The translations under genes were made by a program, and so were the position numbers. Below are positions 6,746 through 13,983 of a DNA stretch of 16,063 nt, piece after piece. Numbering within the stretch: position 1 is the stretch's first letter; each line of letters opens with the position of its first letter. The DNA comes from CAYMUL01 sp964393605. GTDB lineage: Bacteria > Bacteroidota > Ignavibacteria > Ignavibacteriales > Ignavibacteriaceae. The notes under the pieces were generated by a model. That model saw only the letters and a program-made list of their open reading frames with translations, ran no database searches and was not told the DNA's origin. The stretch lies in the NCBI GenBank assembly GCA_964393605.1, contig CAYMUL010000049.1, positions 1 to 16,063 on the forward strand. Direction: 5' to 3'.

Positions 6746-8032
6746 TTGTTAAAAGTATTAGTAATCGCCTACTATTTTCCGCCAAAGTCATTGAGCGGCG
6801 TTCAGCGGGTATTAAAATTTGTTAAATATCTTCCGAAGAATAATTGGAAACCAACTGTCTTAACAAGCACGGATGGTGCTTATTATGCATATGATGACTC
6901 ACTGCTCGAAGATATTAATGATAAAAATATTGAAGTTATTAAAGTTGAGGGGAAAGAGATTCATTCAAAACTCGGAAACAAAAAAACTATTCCGATCCCA
7001 TCCGAAATAGTTCGAAAAATTTTTCAATATGTAAGCAGCTTCCTATACGTTCCCGATAATAAAAAAGCATGGGCTGAAGAAGTTTATAAAAAGGGGAAAG
7101 AAATTTTATCTGCCGAGGAATTCGATTGCATCTTTGTTTCGGGTCCGCCATTCTCATCATTTATCACAGCATGCAAACTTAAAAGAGAATTTGGTATTCC
7201 ACTTGTTTTGGATTACAGGGATTTATGGTATGGAAATCATTTCGCAGTTTATCCGACACCGTTTCATCGTCTCCTTCATTCGAGATTGGAATATTCGTGT
7301 ATGAAGGAAGCGGACAGAGTAATTGTCATTAACCGTCGAATAAAAGAAAAATTATTACAACTTTATAAGTTTAGATCTTTTAAAGATGTTACAATTATTT
7401 CGCAGGGATTCGATCCTGAAGATTTTGAAAAATTTAGGAGCAGTGAAAATTCTCATAACCCCAAATTTAGGATCACGTACACAGGAATTTTTTACGAACA
7501 AATTACGCCGAAGTATTTTTTGCAAGCGGTGAAACGAATCACAGTTGAACGCCCTGATATTTCAGGCAATCTTGAACTAATTTTTATTGGGTATTTAAGA
7601 GAAGAGAATCGAAAATTAATTCGCAGATTAAAACTTGAACATCTAGTTCGGGAAGAGGGCTATCTCCCTCATAATGAAGTAATTAACAGAATTACCTCAT
7701 CCGATCTGCTTTGGGTGATGGTAGATGGAAAACGAAACGTAGATACAATTTCGAGCAGTAAAGTTTTTGAATACTTTGGATCGGGAAAACCTGTTCTTGC
7801 TTGTACATTGGAAGGAGCATTATCTTCGACTTGCGAAGAGTATGGAGCAGCATATCTTTCTAAACCCAAAGATATTGAAGGAATTAAAAACGCAATAGTG
7901 AGAGCATACACCGATAGACTAAATGATCAAATCCCCAAACCGAGCGAAGAATTTATGTACAAATTGAGGCGGGACTTTTTGGCAGAACTTCTTGCAAAAG
8001 AATTTCAATCCGTCTTGAAAGAAAAAGTATGA
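6746..8032 (+). CDS. Glycosyltransferase, GT4-type GT-B fold
   Basis: Transfers a sugar from a nucleotide-sugar donor, probably in lipopolysaccharide or exopolysaccharide assembly at the inner face of the membrane. The 428-aa product begins VLVIAYYFPPKSLSGVQR, typical of GT4 N-terminal domains. It continues with LDYRDLW and the C-terminal donor-binding part YTGIFYEQ, LIFIGYL and SSSKVFEYFGSGKPVL, where the Glu of FEYFGSGKP matches the donor-contacting Glu of the EX7E region. The start codon is TTG; no in-frame ATG gives a full N-terminal domain. Its TGA overlaps the purD ATG by four bases, indicating translational coupling. Acceptor and sugar cannot be told from the sequence. A GT inside a purine gene run is odd but may reflect only co-transcription. 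Confidence 0.9.
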   Translation: MLKVLVIAYYFPPKSLSGVQRVLKFVKYLPKNNWKPTVLTSTDGAYYAYDDSLLEDINDKNIEVIKVEGKEIHSKLGNKKTIPIPSEIVRKIFQYVSSFLYVPDNKKAWAEEVYKKGKEILSAEEFDCIFVSGPPFSSFITACKLKREFGIPLVLDYRDLWYGNHFAVYPTPFHRLLHSRLEYSCMKEADRVIVINRRIKEKLLQLYKFRSFKDVTIISQGFDPEDFEKFRSSENSHNPKFRITYTGIFYEQITPKYFLQAVKRITVERPDISGNLELIFIGYLREENRKLIRRLKLEHLVREEGYLPHNEVINRITSSDLLWVMVDGKRNVDTISSSKVFEYFGSGKPVLACTLEGALSSTCEEYGAAYLSKPKDIEGIKNAIVRAYTDRLNDQIPKPSEEFMYKLRRDFLAELLAKEFQSVLKEKV

Positions 8033-9318
8033 ATGTAGCAATAATAGGAAGCGGCGGACGTGAACACGCACTCGGGTGGAAAATAAAACAATCGCCGAAT
8101 TGTGGAGAACTATTTTTCATTCCGGGCAACTGTGGGACTTCATCCCTCGGCACAAACTTAAATTGCGATTTGAAAAATTTCGATTCTCTCCTCGTTGAAA
8201 TAAATAAATGCAAAATAGATTTTGTAATTATCGGTCCCGAGCAACCTTTAGTTGATGGTTTATCAGATTTTCTTCGAGAAAATAAAATCGTAGTTTTTGG
8301 TCCCTCTAAATCCGCGGCACAAATTGAAGCGAGCAAATTTTTCGCAAAAGAAATTATGCGGAAAGGAAATGTACCAACAGCAAACTTTGCGATATTCAAT
8401 TTGACCGAAGTGGATAAAATAAAAAATCACGCCGGCAAACAAAATTTTCCTGTTGTTATAAAAGCTGATGGTTTAGCCGCCGGTAAAGGGGTTAAAGTCT
8501 GCTCATCTATTGATGAACTAAATATTTTTTTAGAAGAGTTGCGATCCGAAATTTTATCCGATTCCAATACTCGTGTCTTAGTTGAAGAATTTATGGAAGG
8601 AGATGAAGCCTCCATTTTTGCGATAACTGACGGCGAAGATTATATTCTTCTTCCTGCGGCTCAAGATCATAAAAGAATTGGAGAAGGCGATACCGGAGAT
8701 AACACCGGCGGAATGGGTGCGTACGCACCAACGTCATTACTTGATAATCAATTTTCAGAATTTGTTGCTAAAACAATTATCGAACCGACTCTCAAAAGTA
8801 TGAGAGATAATGGGACGCCGTTTTCCGGCTGTTTGTATGCAGGATTAATGATCTCGAATGGAATTGCAAAGGTAGTTGAGTTCAATTGTCGGTTTGGCGA
8901 TCCTGAAACCCAAGCGGTGTTACCAATTTTGGAAGGGGACTTTTTAGAATTACTTTACTCTGCAGCAATCGGAAAATTGAGTAAGTCATCCGTTCATTAT
9001 AAATCTCGCTCGGCAATTTGTGTAATTGCCGCTTCGGCAGGCTATCCAAAAAAATATAATAAAGGATTCGAGATTTCCGGGTTATCGGATGTTTCGAAGC
9101 AGACAATCGTTTTCCATTCCGGTACAAAAATGGAGCATGAAAAAATATTTTCTAACGGTGGCAGAGTAATTGGCGTTACTTTTCTGAACGAAGAGGACGA
9201 TTTAGCGGAGAATATCGGCAGGGTCTATTCGGAAATGAAAAAGATAAAATTTGAGAATATCTATTTCAGAAAAGATGTCGGGCAAAAAGGATTAAAGTAT
9301 TTGAATAAAAGGAATTAA
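8029..9318 (+). CDS. purD: Phosphoribosylamine-glycine ligase (GAR synthetase)
   Basis: Joins glycine to 5-phosphoribosylamine using ATP, the second step of de novo purine synthesis. The 429 aa match the usual single-function length. The N domain starts MNVAIIGSGGREHALGWKI, followed by FVIIGPEQPLVDGL. An ATP-grasp domain includes FPVVIKADGLAAGKGV, LVEEFMEGDEAS and the GGMGAYAPT stretch. VEFNCRFGDPETQAVLP carries the metal-binding Glu and Asn. The C-terminal domain (from about 330) with ASAGYPKKYNKG is present. The gene is coupled to the preceding glycosyltransferase by an ATGA overlap and is followed after five bases by the half-length polymerase gene. Confidence 0.98.
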   Translation: MNVAIIGSGGREHALGWKIKQSPNCGELFFIPGNCGTSSLGTNLNCDLKNFDSLLVEINKCKIDFVIIGPEQPLVDGLSDFLRENKIVVFGPSKSAAQIEASKFFAKEIMRKGNVPTANFAIFNLTEVDKIKNHAGKQNFPVVIKADGLAAGKGVKVCSSIDELNIFLEELRSEILSDSNTRVLVEEFMEGDEASIFAITDGEDYILLPAAQDHKRIGEGDTGDNTGGMGAYAPTSLLDNQFSEFVAKTIIEPTLKSMRDNGTPFSGCLYAGLMISNGIAKVVEFNCRFGDPETQAVLPILEGDFLELLYSAAIGKLSKSSVHYKSRSAICVIAASAGYPKKYNKGFEISGLSDVSKQTIVFHSGTKMEHEKIFSNGGRVIGVTFLNEEDDLAENIGRVYSEMKKIKFENIYFRKDVGQKGLKYLNKRN

Positions 9319-9323
9319 ATGGA

Positions 9324-10928
9324 TTGACTTTACTTCACAATCACTCTGTTTATTCGTTGCTTTCAGGGGTTGTTAAAGTGGAGAATTTAGTGGCGGAAGC
9401 ATCTTCTCAAAAAATAAAATCTATGGCACTGACCGACACAAATGCAATTTATGGTTCGGTAAAATTTTATAAAGAATGTATCCAAAATGGAATAAAGCCA
9501 ATTTTAGGAGCAAGTATTAGTTCGGCAAATAACAGCAATTATTTACTAATATTGGCTAAAAATAAAGATGGTTTCTCCGAACTCTGCAAGGTAATCACGC
9601 GCCACCAATTGTATGAAGATTATAAAATTAAAGAAATCCTATCGGTTCCGTCAAAAAATTTGTTCTACATTTCGTCTTCAACCGAAGTTCTTCCGTTCGT
9701 AAAAGATCGGAATAATTTTTTTATCGAACTTCTCGATGATAAAAAATTTCGTTCTGAAAACAGACGAAAAATAGAAGTGTGTGAAGAACAGAAATTCAAA
9801 TTTATTCCTACTCATCCGATCTATTTTTTGAAGAAAGATGATTTTATCAGTCACAAAGTTTTACGAGCAATTGCATTCCGCACAACTCTTTCTAATTTAA
9901 CCGGAGATGAATTCACAAACGAAAATTATTTCTTTCCGAACTATAAAAAATTTATAACACACTGGAGCGCACTTGCCGGTGCAATAGAAAATCTTAATTT
10001 CGTGGAAACTCATTGCAACCTCGATCTCGATCTTAACAAAATAAAATTTCCATCCTTTCCCGATAAAAAAAATAAATCCGCTTTTGAAATTCTTTACGAA
10101 CTTGCAATTGAGGGTTTGTATCAACGATTTAAAAATCCTTCCAAGGAAGCGATTGAAAGAGTGAACTACGAAATTTCAGTGATTGACGAGCTCGGTTATT
10201 GTGATTATTTTTTAGTTGTTCGCGATATTGTAAGGGAAGCGAAACAGCGTGGAATGATGCTAATCGGGCGCGGCTCCGCGGCAAATAGTTTGGTTTCGTA
10301 TTGCCTTGGATTTACAGATGTGGATCCAATAAAGTATAATCTTTACTTCGAAAGATTTTTGAACAGAAGCAGAACTTCACCGCCGGATATTGATCTTGAT
10401 TTTTCATGGAAAGAGCGCGATGAAATTGTGAAATATGTATTTGATAAATATGGTTACGATAGAGTTGCAATGATTTCTACTCACGTTACTTTTCGTGCGC
10501 GCTCCGCATTCCGAGAGGTTGCCAAAGTCTTTGGAATCTCTGATCGTGAAATTTCTAAATTCAGCAAGTTCATTCCCTGGACGAATGCGGACAATCTTCC
10601 AAATCTTTCTGAACTTTTTCCCGAATCAAAAAATCTTCCGTTCAAGGAGGAACCTTGGCTATCAATCATATCAATCGCTTCGAAGATTGCACGGTTCCCA
10701 CGGCATCTTTCAATTCATCCCGGCGGAATTGTGATAGCGCCCGAACCGATTTCAAATTTTACGGCACTTCAATACGCTAAAAATAAAGGGCTCGGTCTAA
10801 TTGTTACACAACCCGATATGTATGGAATTGAAGATTTGGGATTAATTAAAATTGATTTATTAAGTCAGCGTTCGCTCGGTGTTGTGCGCGATACACTTTT
10901 TCAACTTGGCAGAAAAATTAAGCGTTAG
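9324..10928 (+). CDS. Half-length DnaE-type DNA polymerase III alpha: PHP, palm and thumb only
   Basis: Related to bacterial C-family polymerases, which have about 1000-1160 aa; this has 534. The PHP domain opens with LLHNHSVYSLLSG and LTDTNAIYGSVKF, but its metal site looks partly lost (ILGASI where active enzymes often have Glu). The palm shows LIGRGSAANSLVSYCLG and PPDIDLDF (Asp355, 357, 359), then RFPRHLSIHPGG and IKIDLLSQRS with Asp511. The 154-residue spacing to the third Asp matches E. coli DnaE (Asp403 to Asp555). It stops 23 residues later, at the palm-fingers border, so fingers, beta-clamp binding and OB regions are absent. Frame +1 past the TAG gives no polymerase sequence. Start is TTG, with AAGGA ten bases upstream, five bases after purD. 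Confidence 0.85.
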   Translation: MTLLHNHSVYSLLSGVVKVENLVAEASSQKIKSMALTDTNAIYGSVKFYKECIQNGIKPILGASISSANNSNYLLILAKNKDGFSELCKVITRHQLYEDYKIKEILSVPSKNLFYISSSTEVLPFVKDRNNFFIELLDDKKFRSENRRKIEVCEEQKFKFIPTHPIYFLKKDDFISHKVLRAIAFRTTLSNLTGDEFTNENYFFPNYKKFITHWSALAGAIENLNFVETHCNLDLDLNKIKFPSFPDKKNKSAFEILYELAIEGLYQRFKNPSKEAIERVNYEISVIDELGYCDYFLVVRDIVREAKQRGMMLIGRGSAANSLVSYCLGFTDVDPIKYNLYFERFLNRSRTSPPDIDLDFSWKERDEIVKYVFDKYGYDRVAMISTHVTFRARSAFREVAKVFGISDREISKFSKFIPWTNADNLPNLSELFPESKNLPFKEEPWLSIISIASKIARFPRHLSIHPGGIVIAPEPISNFTALQYAKNKGLGLIVTQPDMYGIEDLGLIKIDLLSQRSLGVVRDTLFQLGRKIKR

Positions 10929-10952
10929 CATTTATTGGTATTTGGCAATTGT

Positions 10953-11016
10953 GCAATTCGAATTGCTATGAACAAGTTGTTTCACTTCCTTAATTTTGTT
11001 TCAGATTTTTGAAACA
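10953..11016 (+). promoter_or_regulatory. Regulatory region of the enhancer-binding-protein gene
   Basis: This 64-base part of the intergenic gap contains a perfect 14-bp palindrome GCAATTCGAATTGC (10953-10966). It also has three copies of the heptamer TGTTTCA: direct at 10978-10984 and 10997-11003, inverted at 11010-11016. The last two form TGTTTCA, six bases, TGAAACA, just upstream of the ribosome-binding site. The same heptamer forms the palindrome in front of the cytochrome gene, so the regulator probably binds here as well and controls its own expression. No convincing promoter boxes were found. Confidence 0.5.
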
Positions 11017-11029
11017 TTTAGGATTGAAC

Positions 11030-12361
11030 ATGTCCATACCCGATAAACTTAAAGACCACATTCTCGAATCGATTGCTGAGGGAGTTTTCACGGTTGATAA
11101 AGATTTTAAAATAAATTTTTTTAATCGTGCGGCTGAAAAAATTACCGGGCAAAATCAAACTGAAGTCCTGGGCAAATTTTGTAAGAATGTTTTGAAATCG
11201 AAAGTGTGCGCATATGATTGTCCAATCTCTACAGTGTTAATTAAGAAAAAAAATCTTTATGATTTTGCAACTACAATTGTTGATAAAAACGGAGAGAAAA
11301 TCCCTATCAAACTAAATGCTTCAGTGTTGTACAACGAGACCGGCGAACCTTCCGGCGGAATTATTTCTTTCAGAGACATGAGCGAACTTGAAAAAATTTC
11401 TTTATCAATGAAAAAGGAAAATCATTTTTATGGTATTGTTGCCGGCAGCAAAAAAATGAAAGAAATATTTTCGCTCATCGAGGAAGTTGGTCCGACCGAC
11501 GCACCTGTGTTAATTCAAGGCGAATCGGGAACGGGAAAAGAATTAATTGCAAACGCGATCCAAAAAATTTCTACAAGAAAAAATGCGCCGTACATCAAAA
11601 TAAATTGTTCGGTAATTCCTGCGAATTTGCTTGCGAGCGAATTATTCGGACATGTGAAAGGCGCCTTTACTGATGCGGTTAAAACGCGCCCAGGCAGATT
11701 TGAAATTGCAAACAATGGAACAATCTTTCTCGATGAAGTGGCAGAAACTTCTCCACAAATGCAAATACAATTGCTTCGTGTTTTGCAGGAAGGAACTTTT
11801 GAAAGAGTTGGTGAATCGATTACTCGTTACACAAATGTTCGGGTCATTGGTGCAACAAATATCGATGTGAAGGAAGCGTTGAAGTCAGGAAAATTTAGAG
11901 AGGATCTTTATTACAGATTGAATGTTATTCCGATTGAAGTTCCGCCATTACGCGAACGAAAAGATGATATAGTTTTACTCGCCAATGATTTCTTGCGTGA
12001 ATTTTCTCGCTACTACAAAAAGGAAATTAATTATCTCGATGAAGAATCGATAGATCTATTGATGAATTATTCGTGGCCCGGGAATGTGCGCGAATTAAAA
12101 AATGTTATCGAATACTCTTTTGTTCGAACTATCGATAAGAATTTTATAAGCGCATCAAAATTTCCGCCGATACTGAGAAAGAAAGATGAAGCAGTTTATT
12201 TCCCGATTGCGCATCGTGAAATAATGGAATCAACTCAAGAAAAAGAGGAACTCCAAAATTTATTGAAGAAACATCGATACAATAAAAGCAGTCTTGCGAA
12301 AGAATTGAATATTGGCAGAACCACACTTTGGCGAAGATTGAAGCGTGTCGGAATTGCATAA
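11030..12361 (+). CDS. Sigma-54 enhancer-binding regulator: PAS, AAA+, Fis-type HTH
   Basis: Transcription activator that senses through a PAS domain and remodels sigma-54 RNA polymerase by ATP hydrolysis. From the ATG at 11030 (AGGA six bases upstream; TTG at 11009 is in frame but unlikely) it has 443 aa. The PAS domain (about 7-125) contains C51, C60 and C64 in FCKNVLKSKVCAYDCP. The AAA+ core (about 135-375) has Walker A GESGTGKE (164-171), GAFTDA (211-216) in place of GAFTGA, Walker B GTIFLDE, and YSWPGNVREL. The C-terminal helix-turn-helix ends RTTLWRRLKRVGIA. No receiver domain is present, so control is by direct sensing. The Cys set suggests redox, metal or sulfur sensing, unproven. It lies upstream of a sigma-54-like promoter. 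Confidence 0.96.
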   Translation: MSIPDKLKDHILESIAEGVFTVDKDFKINFFNRAAEKITGQNQTEVLGKFCKNVLKSKVCAYDCPISTVLIKKKNLYDFATTIVDKNGEKIPIKLNASVLYNETGEPSGGIISFRDMSELEKISLSMKKENHFYGIVAGSKKMKEIFSLIEEVGPTDAPVLIQGESGTGKELIANAIQKISTRKNAPYIKINCSVIPANLLASELFGHVKGAFTDAVKTRPGRFEIANNGTIFLDEVAETSPQMQIQLLRVLQEGTFERVGESITRYTNVRVIGATNIDVKEALKSGKFREDLYYRLNVIPIEVPPLRERKDDIVLLANDFLREFSRYYKKEINYLDEESIDLLMNYSWPGNVRELKNVIEYSFVRTIDKNFISASKFPPILRKKDEAVYFPIAHREIMESTQEKEELQNLLKKHRYNKSSLAKELNIGRTTLWRRLKRVGIA

Positions 12362-12362
12362 G

Positions 12363-12386
12363 TGAAACATGTTTCAACTTGTTTCA
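12363..12386 (+). promoter_or_regulatory. Upstream activator site for the enhancer-binding protein
   Basis: TGAAACATGTTTCA (12363-12376) is a perfect 14-bp palindrome, and a further TGTTTCA follows at 12380-12386. It starts two bases after the regulator's stop codon and is about 147 bases upstream of the -24 element, a normal distance for a sigma-54 activator site. The same heptamer recurs upstream of the regulator gene and at 12470-12476. Confidence 0.7.
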
Positions 12387-12460
12387 TTCGAATAAAAATC
12401 TTTGAATTCAAAATATTTTCACAATAAAATTTCATAGTTTTTTTTTCTTTTTGTTTGAAC

Positions 12461-12476
12461 GAAACGAAGTGTTTCA
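12461..12476 (+). promoter_or_regulatory. Second, weaker activator site
   Basis: GAAAC, five bases, GTTTC forms an inverted repeat at 12461-12475, overlapping TGTTTCA at 12470-12476. The following TGTTTCATTC repeats the sequence at 12380-12389. It lies about 65 bases upstream of the predicted transcription start, close to the promoter. Confidence 0.45.
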
Positions 12477-12515
12477 TTCAACTCATCTTAATCAATAAAA
12501 ATCAAATATTTTTTG

Positions 12516-12530
12516 TGGCATAGAAATTGA
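12516..12530 (+). promoter_or_regulatory. Sigma-54-type -24/-12 promoter of the cytochrome operon
   Basis: TGGCATAGAAATTGA has GG followed by ten bases and G, the invariant spacing of -24/-12 promoters. It matches TGGCA and TTG of the consensus TGGCA-N6-TTGC, with A in place of the final C. Transcription would start near 12541. That excludes the ATG at 12543 as a practical start and fits the lipoprotein start at 12579. Confidence 0.6.
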
Positions 12531-12578
12531 ACTTACGGATGTATGATTTATAATGAATTAAACATCGGTAAAGCAACA

Positions 12579-13931
12579 ATGAAATTATTGATTCCTTTCT
12601 TTCTAATTGCAACAATCATATTTGTATCATGTTCGGAAGAACCTGTACTGCCCGAACCGCAGAATCCGCAGACGGAATCTGCATCGTGCGTAAGTTGTCA
12701 TACAAATTATGCAGTATTAAAAACAGTCTACACGCCAGATCCTCCGAGCAGCGGTGGCGCAGGGTGCGGCGGTGAAACTCCTCATTACGAACCCTACGAT
12801 CGGGTTTATCTTTCCGGAGACGGCTACAACGATTTTAAAAATACTGTTCACGGAAAACTTCCATGTATCAATTGTCATAACGGAGTTGATAACACTTCCG
12901 ATAAAACTTTAGCACACTCAAATAATTTTTTAAAGAAGCCCTCGGAAAAATCCGATGAAAAGTGCGGAGGTTGCCACACAGAAATTTCTCATCGAACAAA
13001 AAATAGTTTGCATGAGCAGGGGTGGGGACAAAAATCGATGGTCGCACTTCGCTCCGGTTTGCCGAATGTGCCGGAAGGTTTCAATCAACTTTCCGATTTG
13101 ATGAAAAAAGGATATAAAGATAATTGTGCAAAGTGTCATGCAAGTTGCGGCGATTGCCATGTGAACAGACCACCTGCCGGCGGTGGCGGTTTAGCCGAGG
13201 GACATAAGTTTTCAAAAACTCCCGATATGCGAAATGTTTGCGTTACTTGTCATGTTAGCCGCGGCGGTCATGCATATTTTGGGCAGGCAATCGGAACTCA
13301 ACCCGATGTTCACTTAACTAAAAAGCAATTCACATGTTTGAATTGTCATTCAAAAAATGAAATTCATGGCGACGGCGAATTTTACGATCAACGATACAAA
13401 ATGAAACTTCTTCCCAAGTGCGTTGATTGCCACGCAGGAAGCGCGAGTTCAAATTCTTATCACAGCATTCACTTCAATAGTTTCTCGTGCAACACTTGTC
13501 ATTCGCAAGATTACAACAACTGCGGCAGTTGTCACATTGGTGGCGAAGGCGCGCGCATCCATGCGTATCAAGGATTTAAGATTGGCATCAATCCGATTCC
13601 CGAAACTAAACCATACAAATTTACATTGTTAAGAAGATCATTGATGGCGCAGGATAGTTGGAAGGAATATGGCGTTCCAAATCTCTCAAACTTTGATGTG
13701 AAACCGACTTTCAAATACACTACTCCTCACAATATTTTGAGATGGACTTCCCGCACACAAGTTGATTCCGGCAAACCTTGTTTCGATGCTTGTCATGTAA
13801 TCAAAAACAGCGACGGAACTTATCGCAACAAAGAACTTTATTTATTCGAAAGCGATTTATTCGATTGGGAAAAGAACGCTTCTCGTTCGGTGATTGTTGA
13901 CGGAAAACTTCCGACAAGTTGGGGATATTAA
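12579..13931 (+). CDS. Lipoprotein multiheme cytochrome c (ten CXXCH plus one CX3CH)
   Basis: Envelope electron-transfer protein with up to eleven covalent hemes. I chose the ATG at 12579 (450 aa) because it begins a lipoprotein signal MKLLIPFF ending in lipobox FVSC (Cys18), followed by SEE; the ATG at 12543 adds 12 non-signal residues. Ten CXXCH motifs run from C37 to C315. Two of them are only two residues apart (CAKCHASCGDCH), indicating tightly stacked hemes. After a gap of about 80 residues comes CFDACH (401-406), a CX3CH variant. It belongs broadly to the cytochrome c3/multiheme group; no catalytic signature of nitrite, hydroxylamine or tetrathionate reductases stands out. It is first in an operon with the rhodanese lipoprotein and sits behind a sigma-54-like promoter. 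Confidence 0.93.
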   Translation: MKLLIPFFLIATIIFVSCSEEPVLPEPQNPQTESASCVSCHTNYAVLKTVYTPDPPSSGGAGCGGETPHYEPYDRVYLSGDGYNDFKNTVHGKLPCINCHNGVDNTSDKTLAHSNNFLKKPSEKSDEKCGGCHTEISHRTKNSLHEQGWGQKSMVALRSGLPNVPEGFNQLSDLMKKGYKDNCAKCHASCGDCHVNRPPAGGGGLAEGHKFSKTPDMRNVCVTCHVSRGGHAYFGQAIGTQPDVHLTKKQFTCLNCHSKNEIHGDGEFYDQRYKMKLLPKCVDCHAGSASSNSYHSIHFNSFSCNTCHSQDYNNCGSCHIGGEGARIHAYQGFKIGINPIPETKPYKFTLLRRSLMAQDSWKEYGVPNLSNFDVKPTFKYTTPHNILRWTSRTQVDSGKPCFDACHVIKNSDGTYRNKELYLFESDLFDWEKNASRSVIVDGKLPTSWGY

Positions 13932-13983
13932 TTTTGAATCATAACGAAAACAAAATCATTCAAACAATAAAAAGGATACTAAA

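Noticed and set aside
10940..10967. Sigma-54 promoter in front of the regulator gene
   Set aside because: TTGGCA and TGC are seven bases apart instead of ten, and the other alignment (TGCAA with TTGCT) lacks the GG of the -24 box.
10929..11008. Remaining half of the polymerase after a nonsense or frameshift mutation
   Set aside because: Reading through the TAG in frame gives about 27 unrelated codons, and the next gene is the sigma-54 activator; there is no room for the missing 500 residues.
12543..12578. Upstream ATG for the cytochrome
   Set aside because: It lies at the predicted transcription start and adds 12 residues that would disrupt the lipoprotein signal; the ATG at 12579 fits better.
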